Of a stretch of 64,000 bases of DNA, positions 16,791 to 25,670 are shown one piece after another. This DNA is from Ornithinicoccus hortensis (GTDB lineage Bacteria; Actinomycetota; Actinomycetes; Actinomycetales; Dermatophilaceae). The notes below the pieces were generated by a model. That model was not told the DNA's origin and did not search any database. It was given only the letters and a program-made list of their open reading frames with translations. Position 1 is the stretch's first letter, and the number at the start of each line of letters is the position of its first letter. Location: positions 992,001 through 1,056,000 of the forward strand of contig NZ_VFOP01000001.1 in the NCBI RefSeq assembly GCF_006716185.1, in the 5' to 3' direction. A program made the position numbers and the translations under genes.

Positions 16791-17534
16791 ATGCGCAAGG
16801 CATTCGACGAGGAACTGCAGTTCATCTCCGACCAGTTGGTCGAGATGACCCGGTTGGCCGCGTCGGCGCTGACCCGGGCGACCCAGGCGCTGCTGGACGC
16901 GGACCTGGAGCTCGCCGAGAGCGTGATCACCGCCGACGAGCACATCGACGAGGTGCGCCGCCAGCTGGACCTGCGGGCGATCGACACGCTGGCCCGCCAG
17001 CAGCCGGTCGCGACCGACCTGCGGATCCTGGTGACCTCGATGCGGATGAGCTCGGACCTGGAGCGGATGGGGGACCTGGCCCGGCACATCGCCAAGCTGA
17101 CCCGGTTGCGCTACCCGAACTCGGTCGTGCCGCCCTCGCTGCGCTCGACGTTCACCGAGATGTCGCAGGTGGCCATCCGGATGACCGCCAAGACGGGGCA
17201 GATCCTGGCCACTTCCAACCCCGCCGGCGCGGCCGAGCTGCACCGGGACGACGACACGATCGACGAGCTGCACCGGCAGGTGTTCGCCGAGTTGTTGTCG
17301 GAGAACTGGGAGCACGGCGTGGAGGCGGCGATCGATGCCACGCTGCTGAGCCGCTACGTCGAGCGGTTCGCCGACCACGCGGTGTCGGTGGCCGAGCGGG
17401 TGGTCTACCTGGTCACCGGCACGTATGACGGGGAGGACGAGCTGGACGACCGGCTCGACGCGCGCACCGCGCGGAGCGCGAGCAGCACCGCGCCGGTCAG
17501 GGCTCCCCGGGACGGGGAACTGAGCCGCCGCTGA
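16791..17534 (+). CDS. phoU: Phosphate signalling regulator PhoU
   Basis: A 247-residue all-alpha PhoU protein with two PhoU repeats. The first includes LVEMTRLAASALTRATQALLDAD, the metal-binding E/D-rich DLRILVTSMRMSSDLERMGDLARHIAK and its later counterpart ATLLSRYVERFADHAVSVAERV. PhoU restrains PhoR/SenX3-type kinases through the Pst transporter when phosphate is ample. The ATG is preceded by GAGAGGAG. It is transcribed divergently from senX3-regX3 and carries the PHO-box-like repeat upstream. The C-terminal ~35 residues are a polar extension. Confidence 0.95.
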   Translation: MRKAFDEELQFISDQLVEMTRLAASALTRATQALLDADLELAESVITADEHIDEVRRQLDLRAIDTLARQQPVATDLRILVTSMRMSSDLERMGDLARHIAKLTRLRYPNSVVPPSLRSTFTEMSQVAIRMTAKTGQILATSNPAGAAELHRDDDTIDELHRQVFAELLSENWEHGVEAAIDATLLSRYVERFADHAVSVAERVVYLVTGTYDGEDELDDRLDARTARSASSTAPVRAPRDGELSRR

Positions 17535-17612
17535 CGGGGGAGAGGGCGCGCCGCCGGGGTAGGGGGGGTAGGTCAGGTACCGACCCCGGGCCCAGCCCTC
17601 GGAGGTGCTCGC

Positions 17613-18146
17613 TCAGTCCTCGGAGGTGCTCTCCGCCTGGTCGGCGCCGTCCTGGGCGTACGGGCCCTCAGGGGTCAGGATCGGCACCGAGGCGGACTCG
17701 GCGGAGCCACCGTCCACGACCACCCGGAGGGTGGTGTAGGAGCCGGGCTCCCCGGGCACCTGGGGAATCGTCATCGGCTCGCCGGGCTCGCCGGTGGTCT
17801 GGCCGTCCAGGCGCACGGCCTGGCCCGGCCCGATCTCCAGCGTGGGGGCCAGGTCCGTCGGGCCCTCACCCAGTTGCAGTGTGACGCTGACGGGTTCGGA
17901 TCCCTTGTTGGCCACCAGGCCGGTGACCGTGCCCTCGGAGCCGGCCGCGTCGCCGAGCACGATGAGGTCGCGCACGACCACGTCGTCGACGTAGACCGAG
18001 ACGCCGTCGGCGGGCTCGTAGTCCAGGTCGGTCGTCAGCGGGGAGGCCAGCTGGCACGCGGCCAGGGCAGGGGCGGCCGCCAGGGCCAGCGCGGCGGCCG
18101 CGGTGCGTCCCGGGCCGGTGCTCAGCAGTCCACGTCGAGTCCTCAC
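17613..18146 (-). CDS. LpqE-like lipoprotein
   Basis: A 177-residue predicted lipoprotein. An Arg-rich n-region and hydrophobic stretch end in the lipobox LAAC at residues 28-31. The mature domain contains VYVDDVVVRDLIVLGD, VTGLVANKGSEPVSVTLQL and a beta-rich layout typical of the LpqE family. In Mycobacterium, lpqE (Rv3584) is divergent from carD exactly as here. The GTG start follows TAGGCT by 6 nt (18153-18158 on plus) and is leaderless. An acidic tail (DGADQAESTSED) ends the protein. The function is unknown. Confidence 0.85.
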   Translation of the reverse strand: MRTRRGLLSTGPGRTAAAALALAAAPALAACQLASPLTTDLDYEPADGVSVYVDDVVVRDLIVLGDAAGSEGTVTGLVANKGSEPVSVTLQLGEGPTDLAPTLEIGPGQAVRLDGQTTGEPGEPMTIPQVPGEPGSYTTLRVVVDGGSAESASVPILTPEGPYAQDGADQAESTSED

Positions 18147-18401
18147 GGGGCCAGCCTACCGCCCACGCGCGGGAGGGGCGGTAGGTGTCCCGCGAGCCCC
18201 GGGACGAGTGCCTCACCGGGGGCCGGCAGGACCGTCGCGGAGCCTCGCGCCACTCCTCCCTCGCGGCGTGGGAAACCCGCTCGATAGGCGACGGATGCGC
18301 CCGGGCACGCGCGGCGACATACCTGCCCTTTCCGACCCTGTCAAGCCCCTCTTAAGGCCCTGACCAGCGAAAATGTCACCGCTGTCATTTAGTGATCCAC
18401 G

Positions 18402-18417
18402 CCACGCGTGGTATCCT
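18402..18417 (+). promoter_or_regulatory. carD promoter with overlapping palindrome
   Basis: TATCCT (18412-18417) is a good -10 hexamer 28 bp before the carD ATG. The perfect palindrome CCACGCGTGG (18402-18411) abuts its upstream edge, over the -10/-35 spacer. A repressor bound there would occlude RNA polymerase. The rest of the ~300-bp lpqE-carD spacer shows no gene. Confidence 0.55.
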
Positions 18418-18445
18418 TGAAGTCCGCGAAAGGGGCTCACTGAAG

Positions 18446-18928
18446 ATGACGTTCAAGGTCGGCGAGACTGTTGTGTACCCGCACCACGGGGCCGCACTTA
18501 TCGAAGAAATGAAGACGCGCACGATCAAGGGTGAGGAGAAGCTCTACCTCAAGCTCAAGGTAGCCCAGGGGGACCTCACGATCGAGGTTCCAGCCGAGAA
18601 CTGCGACCTGGTCGGCGTGCGTGACGTCGTCGGCAAGGAGGGTCTGGACAAGGTGTTCGAGGTGCTGCGCGCCGAGCACACCGAGGAGCCGACCAACTGG
18701 TCCCGCCGCTACAAGGCGAACCTGGAGAAACTGGCCTCCGGCGATGTCGTCAAGGTGGCCGAGGTCGTGCGCGACCTCTGGCGCCGGGACAAGGACCGTG
18801 GGCTGTCGACCGGCGAGAAGCGGCTGCTGAACAAGGCCCGCCAGATCCTGGTCTCCGAGCTGGCCCTGGCCGAGAAGACCAACGAGGACAAGGCCGAGGC
18901 GACGCTCGACGAGGTCCTGGCCTCCTGA
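18446..18928 (+). CDS. carD: CarD-family RNA polymerase-binding transcription factor
   Basis: A 160-residue CarD protein. The N-terminal RNAP-interaction domain starts [19 protein letters not shown], the conserved CarD opening, and contains [16 protein letters not shown]. The C-terminal helical DNA-binding domain has the conserved Trp in [20 protein letters not shown]. CarD stabilises the open promoter complex and is essential in mycobacteria. The start agrees with mycobacterial orthologues. Its stop overlaps the apparent CTG start of the next gene (CTGA). lpqE, carD, ispD, ispF follow the mycobacterial order. Confidence 0.97.
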   Translation: MTFKVGETVVYPHHGAALIEEMKTRTIKGEEKLYLKLKVAQGDLTIEVPAENCDLVGVRDVVGKEGLDKVFEVLRAEHTEEPTNWSRRYKANLEKLASGDVVKVAEVVRDLWRRDKDRGLSTGEKRLLNKARQILVSELALAEKTNEDKAEATLDEVLAS

Positions 18929-20148
18929 ACGTCGGGGTCATCCTGGTCGCCGCCGGCCAGGGCACCCGACTCGGGGCGGACCGCCCCAAGGGGCTCGTCC
19001 CCCTGCACGACACCCCGCTCGTGACGCATGCGTTGCGCGGGGTGTTGTCGTGTCCGGACGTCCGCGAGGTCGTCGTGGTGGTCCCGGGCGACTCGGTCGA
19101 GGAGTTCCGGGCCGCCTGCGACCTGGCCGCCGCTCCCAGGGGAGGAAGCACCTCCCACGCCGCCACGGCCCCCGTCACGATCGTGCGGGGAGGCGCCGAG
19201 CGGACCGACTCCGTGGCCGCTGGGCTGGCGGCGCTGACCGACGAGGTCGGGATCGTGCTGGTGCACGATGCGGCCCGGGCGCTGACCCCGGTCGACGTCT
19301 TCGACCGGGTCGTGCACGCGGTCCGGGCCGGCCACGCCGCCGTGGTGCCCGGCCTGCCGGTCACCGACACGATCAAGACCGTCGACGACGAGGACCGTGT
19401 CGTCGCGACGCCGGACCGCGCGGCGCTGCGGGCGGTGCAGACCCCGCAGGGCTTCCTGCGGGAGACCCTGGAGCGCGCCCATGCGGAGGCCGGGGACGGG
19501 CCGGTGACCGACGACGCGGGCCTGGTGGAACGCCTCGGGCCGGCCGTCCACGTCGTCCCGGGGGACCTGCGCTCGCTGAAGGTCACGACCGCGGCCGACC
19601 TCCGGACCGTGGAGGGGTTGCTCGGCGACCGCAGCGCGCACGCGGGCAGGCCGGTGCTGCTGGTGCTGGCCGGGCTGCCGGGGGTGGGCAAGACCACGAC
19701 CGCGCGGGCCTGGGCGCGGCGGCACCGGGCGGTGCACGTGCGGATCGACACGCTGGAACAGGCACTGGTGCGGGCGGATGCGTTCTCGGACGTGGGCGTC
19801 CTGGGGTATGCCGCTGGGTACGAGCTGGCCGCCGACCAGCTGCGGCTGGGCCTGTGGGTCGTGGCCGACTCGGTCAACCCCGTGCCGGAGACCCGCCGCG
19901 CGTGGGCGCAGGTGGCCGAGCGCACCGGTGCCCGCCTGGTGGAGGTCGAGCTGACCTGTCACGACCCCGCCGAGCACCAGCGCCGCGTCGAGGAGCGGCC
20001 GGCGGACATCGCCGGGCACGAGCCGCCCGGCTGGGACGCGGTGCGGGCGCACGACTACCGCGCCTGGACGGGCGCGCCGCTCACCATCGACACCGGGCAG
20101 CACGGCGTCGAGGCCGTGGTCGCGCTCATCGAGGAGGCCCTGGAGTGA
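18925..20148 (+). CDS. ispD: Fusion of IspD (CDP-ME synthase) with a P-loop kinase-like domain
   Basis: A 407-residue protein. Residues 1 to ~235 are IspD, which makes 4-diphosphocytidyl-2-C-methyl-D-erythritol in the MEP isoprenoid pathway: [46 protein letters not shown] and LKVTTAADL are all present. Residues ~245-407 are a P-loop domain with Walker [10 protein letters not shown] (250-258), a RIDTLEQAL acceptor-side segment and [13 protein letters not shown], resembling AAA_33-type small kinases. The NTP-binding loop requires a start upstream of the GTG at 19021. The only candidate is CTG at 18925, overlapping the carD stop. It is overlapped by ispF (GTGA). The kinase substrate is unknown. 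Confidence 0.85.
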   Translation: MNVGVILVAAGQGTRLGADRPKGLVPLHDTPLVTHALRGVLSCPDVREVVVVVPGDSVEEFRAACDLAAAPRGGSTSHAATAPVTIVRGGAERTDSVAAGLAALTDEVGIVLVHDAARALTPVDVFDRVVHAVRAGHAAVVPGLPVTDTIKTVDDEDRVVATPDRAALRAVQTPQGFLRETLERAHAEAGDGPVTDDAGLVERLGPAVHVVPGDLRSLKVTTAADLRTVEGLLGDRSAHAGRPVLLVLAGLPGVGKTTTARAWARRHRAVHVRIDTLEQALVRADAFSDVGVLGYAAGYELAADQLRLGLWVVADSVNPVPETRRAWAQVAERTGARLVEVELTCHDPAEHQRRVEERPADIAGHEPPGWDAVRAHDYRAWTGAPLTIDTGQHGVEAVVALIEEALE

Positions 20149-20675
20149 CCGGACAGCAAGGAGCCGCGGGGACACCCCCCCCGCCGCGCGTGGGCACCGG
20201 GGTCGACGTCCACCGGTATGCCGAGGACGACCGGCCGCTGCACCTCGCCTGCCTCGAGTGGCCGGGTGTGCGGGGCATCGAGGGGCACTCCGACGGGGAC
20301 GTCGCCGCGCACGCGGCGTGCGACGCCCTGCTCAGCGCGGCGGGCCTGGGCGACCTGGGCTCGGTCTTCGGCACGGACCGCCCCGAGATGGCCGGCGCCT
20401 CCGGGACCCGGATGCTCGGCGAGGTGCTCCGGCTGCTCGACGAGGCCGGCTGGGCGGTCGGCAACGTCGCCGTCCAGGTCATCGGCAACCGGCCGAAGGT
20501 CGGGCCGCGCCGGCAGGAGGCCGCGGAGGCGATGGGTGCCGCGCTCGGGGGTGCGCCGGTGTCCGTGTCGGCCACCACCACGGACGGCCTGGGACTCACC
20601 GGCCGCGGCGAGGGGGTCGCCGCCATCGCGACCGCCCTGGTCGTCCCGGTCGCGGCGACCTCACGCCACGGGTGA
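20145..20675 (+). CDS. ispF: 2-C-methyl-D-erythritol 2,4-cyclodiphosphate synthase
   Basis: A 176-residue IspF that cyclises CDP-ME 2-phosphate to MEcPP. Zinc and substrate motifs are TGVDVHRY, with the metal Asp and His, [26 protein letters not shown] with the second His, and the C-terminal [18 protein letters not shown] Pro-rich N-terminal extension of ~15 residues precedes the core. The GTG start overlaps the ispD-kinase stop. Its 3' end overlaps the convergent methyltransferase gene by 15 bp. Confidence 0.95.
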   Translation: MTGQQGAAGTPPPPRVGTGVDVHRYAEDDRPLHLACLEWPGVRGIEGHSDGDVAAHAACDALLSAAGLGDLGSVFGTDRPEMAGASGTRMLGEVLRLLDEAGWAVGNVAVQVIGNRPKVGPRRQEAAEAMGAALGGAPVSVSATTTDGLGLTGRGEGVAAIATALVVPVAATSRHG

Positions 20676-21287
20676 GGCCGTCCCGAGCGACAGGTAGCCC
20701 CAGGGGCGGCTGACCGCCGGCCCGGGCAGGTAGCCGGACTCGGCGACGTCCACCGTGAAGCCGGCCGCGCCCGCCAGGTCGGGCAGGCTCCGGGTCAGGT
20801 GGCAGCCACCGGCCAGGGCGCGCTGGGCGGGCTCGATGCGGCGCTGCCACCGACGGACCCCGGCCTCCGGGGCCAGGCCGTGCTCCAGGAAGTGCAGCGT
20901 GCCGCCGGGCCGCAGCACGCGGTGCAGCTCCCGCAGCGCCCGCACGGGGTCCGGCACGGTGCAGAGGGTGAAGGTGCACAGTGCCGCGTCCACGCTGTCG
21001 TCCGGCAGGTCCAGCTGCTGGGCGTCGCCGCCCGCACGACGCACCGTGACCGGGCTGGCCGAGATCGCCCCCTGGGCCATGGACCAGGCCACGTCGGAGG
21101 GCTCGACCGCGGCCAGCGACCGGACCGCGGCCGGCAGGTGGGGCAGGTTCAGCCCGCTGCCGAAGCCGATCTCCAGCACCTCCCCGGACAGCCCCGCACA
21201 GACCCGCTTCCGGTAGGTCCGGACGAGCCGGTTGTCCAGGGTCCGGTGGGTCAGCCGCGGCACCACCTGCGTGCTCCACCAGTTCAT
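20661..21287 (-). CDS. UbiE-like class I SAM-dependent methyltransferase
   Basis: A 208-residue methyltransferase of the Methyltransf_11 type. Motif I is [16 protein letters not shown], motif [13 protein letters not shown] and motif [20 protein letters not shown], with [23 protein letters not shown] between. The HFLEHG segment is common in small-molecule or lipid methyltransferases of this group, but the substrate is not predictable. The ATG start is supported by the family N-terminus [12 protein letters not shown]. It is convergent with ispF and divergent from mscR. Confidence 0.85.
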   Translation of the reverse strand: MNWWSTQVVPRLTHRTLDNRLVRTYRKRVCAGLSGEVLEIGFGSGLNLPHLPAAVRSLAAVEPSDVAWSMAQGAISASPVTVRRAGGDAQQLDLPDDSVDAALCTFTLCTVPDPVRALRELHRVLRPGGTLHFLEHGLAPEAGVRRWQRRIEPAQRALAGGCHLTRSLPDLAGAAGFTVDVAESGYLPGPAVSRPWGYLSLGTASPVA

Positions 21288-21410
21288 GCCACCCAGCCTG
21301 CCACCGACCGCCCTGCGGGGCGCGGCCGCGGGTGGGTGACCCCCCTGCGCGACGGAAGCTGCACGGCATACATTGTGGGCAGACCCCACCACGCAAGCGC
21401 AGGAGGAGCC

Positions 21411-22496
21411 ATGCCCAGCACGGTCAAGGGCGTCATCGCCCGCAGCAAGGGAGCCGACGTCGAGGTCGTCGACATCGTCGTGCCCGACCCCGGACCCGGT
21501 GAGGCGGTGGTCAAGGTCGAGGCGTGCGGCGTGTGCCACACCGACCTGCACTACCGCGATGGTGGGATCAACGACGAGTTCCCGTTCCTGCTCGGCCACG
21601 AGGCGGCCGGCACGGTCGAGGCCGTGGGCGAGGGCGTGACCGACGTCGCCCCCGGTGACTTCGTCATCCTGAACTGGCGCGCCGTCTGCGGGCAGTGCCG
21701 GGCCTGCGCCAAGGGTGAGCCGTGGTACTGCTTCGACACCGCGAACGCCACCCAGAAGATGACGCTGACCGACGGCACGGAGCTCTCGCCCGCCCTCGGG
21801 ATCGGCGCCTTCATCGAGAAGACCCTGGTCGCGGCCGGGCAGTGCACCAAGGTCGACCGGGAGGCCTCCGCCGCGGCCGCCGGCCTCCTCGGGTGCGGGG
21901 TGATGGCCGGCTTCGGCGCCGCGGTGAACACCGGCGGCGTGCGCCGGGGCGACTCCGTGGCCGTGATCGGCTGCGGCGGGGTCGGCAACGCCGCGATCGC
22001 CGGGGCGGCGCTGGCCGGGGCGACCACGGTCATCGCCGTCGATGTGGACGACCGCAAGCTGGTGGGCGCCAAGGCCTTCGGGGCCACGCACACCGTCAAC
22101 AGCAAGGACGTCGACCCGGTCGAGAAGATCCGCGAGCTCACCGGCGGGTTCGGCGCCGACGTGGTCGTCGAGGCGGTCGGCCGTCCGGAGACCTACGAGC
22201 AGGCGTTCTACGCCCGTGACCTCGCCGGCACCGTCGTGCTGGTCGGCGTCCCCACCCCGGACATGGAGGTGATGCTGCCGCTGCTGGAGATCTTCGGCCG
22301 GGGCGGCGCGCTGAAGTCCAGCTGGTACGGCGACTGCCTGCCGTCCCGCGACTTCCCGATGCTCATCGACCTCTACCGGCAGGGCAAGTTCGACCTGGAC
22401 GCCTTCGTCACCGAGAAGATCGCGCTCGACCAGGTGGAGAGCGCCTTCGAGAAGATGCACGGTGGTCAGGTGCTGCGCTCGGTGGTGGAGCTGTGA
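21411..22496 (+). CDS. mscR: S-(hydroxymethyl)mycothiol dehydrogenase
   Basis: A 361-residue zinc alcohol dehydrogenase that oxidises the formaldehyde-mycothiol adduct and can reduce S-nitrosomycothiol. It has the catalytic zinc site [13 protein letters not shown] and GHEAAG, the four-Cys structural site [15 protein letters not shown] and the cofactor fold [25 protein letters not shown] precedes the ATG, and a TACATT -10 box is 36 nt upstream. It is overlapped (GTGA) by an MBL-fold gene, a pairing also seen at Rv2259-Rv2260. With mshA in the same window this is strong evidence for mycothiol use. Confidence 0.92.
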   Translation: MPSTVKGVIARSKGADVEVVDIVVPDPGPGEAVVKVEACGVCHTDLHYRDGGINDEFPFLLGHEAAGTVEAVGEGVTDVAPGDFVILNWRAVCGQCRACAKGEPWYCFDTANATQKMTLTDGTELSPALGIGAFIEKTLVAAGQCTKVDREASAAAAGLLGCGVMAGFGAAVNTGGVRRGDSVAVIGCGGVGNAAIAGAALAGATTVIAVDVDDRKLVGAKAFGATHTVNSKDVDPVEKIRELTGGFGADVVVEAVGRPETYEQAFYARDLAGTVVLVGVPTPDMEVMLPLLEIFGRGGALKSSWYGDCLPSRDFPMLIDLYRQGKFDLDAFVTEKIALDQVESAFEKMHGGQVLRSVVEL

Positions 22497-23125
22497 GCGG
22501 GGAGCTGCGGGTCGACCACGCCGTCACCTCCGGGACCTTCTCCCTGGACGGCGGCACCTGGGAGGTCGACAACAACGTGTGGGTGCTCGGCGACGACACC
22601 CAGTGCGTCGTGATCGACGCCCCCCACGACGCGGACGCGATCGCAGCGGTGGTGGGTGAGCGCGAGCTGGTGGCCGTGCTGTGCACGCACGCGCACGACG
22701 ACCACATCGGCGCCGTCGGCGACATCTTCGACCGGACCCGCGCCCCGTCATACCTGCATCCCGAGGACCGGGTGCTGTGGGACCGGGTCTACCAGGTGGG
22801 TCCGGACCACGAGCTCGCCGACGGACAGGTCATCACCGTGGCGGGCACGGAGGTGCGGGTGCTGCACACGCCGGGGCACAGCCCGGGCGCGGTCTGCTTC
22901 TACGTGCCGGCGCTGGGCGTGCTCTTCACCGGGGACACCCTGTTCCAGGGCGGGCCGGGGGCCACCGGCCGCTCGTACAGCGACTTCCCGACGATCATCG
23001 ACTCGATCCGCGACAAGCTCCTCGTGCTGCCGCCGGAGACCGTCGTGCACACCGGGCACGGCGACTCGACCACGATCGGGGACGAGGCGCCGCACCTGCA
23101 GGAGTGGATCGACCGCGGGCACTGA
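22493..23125 (+). CDS. MBL-fold hydrolase, partner of mscR
   Basis: A 210-residue metallo-beta-lactamase-fold protein with the glyoxalase II-like metal motif [34 protein letters not shown] and [11 protein letters not shown]. All four metal motifs are intact. It is translationally coupled to mscR. Together they may form a formaldehyde detoxification module in which this enzyme hydrolyses S-formylmycothiol to formate and mycothiol. That step is inferred from the pairing and has not been read from the sequence. Confidence 0.9.
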   Translation: MSGELRVDHAVTSGTFSLDGGTWEVDNNVWVLGDDTQCVVIDAPHDADAIAAVVGERELVAVLCTHAHDDHIGAVGDIFDRTRAPSYLHPEDRVLWDRVYQVGPDHELADGQVITVAGTEVRVLHTPGHSPGAVCFYVPALGVLFTGDTLFQGGPGATGRSYSDFPTIIDSIRDKLLVLPPETVVHTGHGDSTTIGDEAPHLQEWIDRGH

Positions 23126-23176
23126 GCCCCCGCGAGGTCGGAACGTCCGGGTCACGTCCCCGGTAGACTCGCGGGC

Positions 23177-23488
23177 GTGACGACGCTGGAGAGAGCCTAC
23201 GCGCGGTCCGTGCTGGCCGTGCTGCTCGGCGCGCTCCTGGGCTCGTTGCTGGTGTGGTCCGGCGACCCGGCCTCCCTGGTGCTCAGCGTCGGCGTGGTGC
23301 TCCTCACCGGGATGCTCCGGCGGTCGGCCGCGGCGCCGTCCTGGCGGGCCGGGCTGGTCCGCAGCGACGGGGTGGGTCGCCGCCGGTATGCCTGGAGCCG
23401 GCTCCCGCTGCCGCTGCGCGACCCCGGCCTGCCCGGCCGCCCGCAGCCACGCGCCCCGGGACTGCTGACCGTGGGGGTCCCTGCCTGA
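23177..23488 (+). CDS. DUF6412-like small membrane protein
   Basis: A 103-residue protein with two close hydrophobic segments (~11-27 and 31-46) followed by an Arg/Pro-rich cytoplasmic tail. It resembles the DUF6412 family that accompanies YidC-like genes in actinobacteria. The GTG start lies 7 nt after TAGACT (23164-23169), a leaderless arrangement. The YidC-like gene follows after 55 bp. The function is unknown; an accessory to the insertase is possible. Confidence 0.75.
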   Translation: MTTLERAYARSVLAVLLGALLGSLLVWSGDPASLVLSVGVVLLTGMLRRSAAAPSWRAGLVRSDGVGRRRYAWSRLPLPLRDPGLPGRPQPRAPGLLTVGVPA

Positions 23489-23543
23489 ACGCCGGCGGAC
23501 CCCCAGACGCGTCCTGATCCAGCACCGTCCCGGAGGTCCCTTC

Positions 23544-24251
23544 GTGTTCGCCTTTCTCGACCCTGTCATGCTCCCGGTCCACGATCTCATCGAGGCCGTG
23601 TCCCAGTGGGTGCCGATGCCGCTGTGCATCGTGCTCCTCACCGTCCTCGTCCGGCTCGCCCTGCACCCGTTGAACCGGGCCACCTACCGCGCCGGCCTGC
23701 ACCGCAGACGCATCTCGCCGCAGGTGCGCGAGCTGCAGGAGTTGCACCGCAAGAACCCGGAGAAGCTGCGCGCCGAGCTGATGGAGCTGCACACCCGCGA
23801 GGGGGTGTACCCGGCCGCGGGGTGCCTGCCCGCCCTCCTGCAGCTGCCGGTGCTCGGCGTGGTCTACCGGCTGTTCAGCGCACCGCAGTTCGCCGGGACC
23901 GCCAACGCCCTGCAGCACCACACCCTCGCCGGGGTGCCGCTGACCGCGCACCTGACCACGGCCGGCAGCGGGGTCTGGGTGTTCGCCCTCTTGATCGCCG
24001 TCGCGTTGGTCGTGGCCTGGCTGATCATGCGACAGACCCGGGACACCATGGCCGAAGCCCAGCAGATGACCCCGGCCGACCCGCGCCAGGCCGAGGTCAC
24101 GGCGACGATGAACCGGATCCTGCCGATGATGTCCTTCGGCACGGTCGCCGCCGTGGCCGTGCTGCCCCTGGCCACCGGGCTCTACCTGGCGGTGAGCGCG
24201 TCCTGGACCTACTGTGAGCGGCTCCTGGTGCGCCGCACCGTCACCGTCTGA
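23544..24251 (+). CDS. YidC/Oxa1-family membrane insertase (short paralogue)
   Basis: A 235-residue YidC/Oxa1 protein with the family core: first membrane segment near VPMPLCIVLLTVLVRLALHPLN, the cytoplasmic helical hairpin ISPQVRELQELHRKNPEKLRAELMELHTREGVYPAAGCLP, and further segments LPVLGVVYRLF, GVWVFALLIAVALVVAW and MMSFGTVAAVAVLPLATGLYLAVS. It lacks the large periplasmic domain of E. coli YidC. In the main locus YidC lies beside rpmH and rnpA; this copy is elsewhere and so is likely a second, specialised insertase. The start is GTG with GGAGG upstream. Confidence 0.88.
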   Translation: MFAFLDPVMLPVHDLIEAVSQWVPMPLCIVLLTVLVRLALHPLNRATYRAGLHRRRISPQVRELQELHRKNPEKLRAELMELHTREGVYPAAGCLPALLQLPVLGVVYRLFSAPQFAGTANALQHHTLAGVPLTAHLTTAGSGVWVFALLIAVALVVAWLIMRQTRDTMAEAQQMTPADPRQAEVTATMNRILPMMSFGTVAAVAVLPLATGLYLAVSASWTYCERLLVRRTVTV

Positions 24252-24834
24252 GGCGCGGCGTCGCTCGCCCCCGCGCGGCATCGGTCTCGGCGCGCGGCAT
24301 ACGTCCCTGTAGGCGGCAAATGTCCCCGCGCGCGGCATATGTCGCGACATTTGGCGCTTGCAGGGCAGGAAGGCGCTTGCGGGGCAGGAAGGCGCTGACG
24401 TCATGACGGAGCGGGGTTCGGTCGGCGTCGTGGGTACCCGGCGGGAGCGACGTGCGCTGGGCCAGGTGGGCGGTATACGTCCCTGTAGGCGGCAAGTTTC
24501 TCTGTGAGCGGCAAACTTCCCCGCGTGCGGCAGATGTCGCGATATTTGCCGCTTGTGGGGACGGAAGGCGCTCGTGGCGCGGTGCGCAGAGCGAGGTATG
24601 CCGGGGGCGCCAGGATCGGGCCGCCCCCTCCAACGCTGCCCGATCCCGGCGCCCCGCCCGACCTGTGCTGAGCACGCGGGCACCCGTCCTCCGGACGCGC
24701 TGGAGGGGCCGAGGTATTGCACGGTGCCGGACCTGGCCTCCGGCACCAGCCCTCAGACGGTGCCGTGCGTCGGCTGGTTCCCGGCCGCCCACCGACCGCG
24801 CGCGGCCGGGGTAGGAGAACTCCGCGAGGAGTCG
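24252..24834. repeat. 583-bp intergenic region with palindromic GCGGCA repeats
   Basis: No convincing gene. Two related modules lie at ~24294-24391 and ~24470-24572. Both begin GCGG(C/T)ATACGTCCCTGTAG, continue with GGCGGCAA and end in GGAAGGCGCT. Each contains a palindrome: ATGTCGCGACAT (24339-24350), and an imperfect GCGGCAGATGTCGCGATATTTGCCGC arm pair at 24526-24552. A 19-bp tandem repeat sits at 24357-24375 and 24376-24394. The palindromes could form hairpins or bind a dimeric protein. Confidence 0.8.
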
Positions 24835-25527
24835 TCAGCTGCCGGCGCCGAACATCGCGACGCCGACGCCGACGACCATGGCGGTCTGCATGCTCCGGAT
24901 GGCACCGCGGGAGGCCTCGGAGGCCCACTCGCCGTCCGCGATGTCGGCCGCCCGCCCGCGCAGTTCCTTGTCGGAGAGACCGCCCGCCCCCGCGAACACG
25001 GTGTGGATGCTGCTGGCGGCGTGGAGGAGTGCGATCAGCGAGCCGGTCCGCGTGGTGGGCGGCTGCTCGCCGAGCAGGACGGCCTGCACCTCGCGATGGA
25101 GCGCGTCGCGCCCCGCAGGATCCGTCAGGTGGCGCCGGGTGTCCGGGATGAAGCCGAGGGCGTTGTGCTTCTCCTCCTCGGCGGCACCGGAAGCCAGGAG
25201 CGCGTCGTAGGCCAGCGCCTCACAGCGACGGGCCACCACCGGCATGATCGCCTTCGGCTTGCGTCCCTCGTGCTTGGCAAACAGTGCCATGGCCTCCTCG
25301 AGCGACTCAGGCAGCGGTTCGGCGGGCGTTCCACCGGGCGATTCGGCGCCGGTCGGGGCACCGTCGGTCACCATGAGGCGGCCTGCGTCGTCGAGCCGTA
25401 GGCGCCCGGCGAGTTCCAGTTCGAGCAGGAGGGCGCCGGTGCACACGGTCCGCGTGGCGCGGGGCGTGGAGACGGCCCTGCCCTCGGTGTCGGTGAGCAG
25501 GATCAGGACTTCCTCTGCGATCAACAT
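24835..25527 (-). CDS. GPP34/GOLPH3-fold phospholipid-binding protein
   Basis: A 230-residue protein of the GOLPH3/VPS74 (GPP34) family: IAEEVLILLTDTEGR, CTGALLLELELAGRLRLDDAGRLMV, VARRCEALAYDALLASG and a mid-protein NALGFIPDTRRHLTDP. Eukaryotic members bind PI4P and Golgi glycosyltransferases; actinobacteria carry many homologues of unknown role. The ATG at 25527 gives the family start and sits 7 nt after TAGCGT (25535-25540 on plus), so the upstream in-frame codons are not used. The C-terminus is hydrophobic (MVVGVGVAMFGAG). Confidence 0.85.
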   Translation of the reverse strand: MLIAEEVLILLTDTEGRAVSTPRATRTVCTGALLLELELAGRLRLDDAGRLMVTDGAPTGAESPGGTPAEPLPESLEEAMALFAKHEGRKPKAIMPVVARRCEALAYDALLASGAAEEEKHNALGFIPDTRRHLTDPAGRDALHREVQAVLLGEQPPTTRTGSLIALLHAASSIHTVFAGAGGLSDKELRGRAADIADGEWASEASRGAIRSMQTAMVVGVGVAMFGAGS

Positions 25528-25670
25528 GTCACCGACGCTACGGGGGATCGCGGACGGGCACATCCGTCGCAGTGGGGGACCTGGCTCCGCCGCGGGTTTG
25601 GTTCCCGACTCCCCACCGCGAGGGAGGAAAACCCCGTGCCGGCCCCCTGAGTCCGTGTGATCCTGGCCCG

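Noticed and set aside
20661-22460. Very long minus-strand frame (599 codons) including the methyltransferase
   Set aside because: Only the part from 21287 down encodes a methyltransferase. The rest is antisense to mscR.
24241-24792. Minus-strand frame with repeated Arg/Cys peptides in the repeat-rich spacer
   Set aside because: The repeated peptide mirrors the DNA repeats. There is no Shine-Dalgarno or conserved fold, and the overlapping frames show the same periodic pattern.
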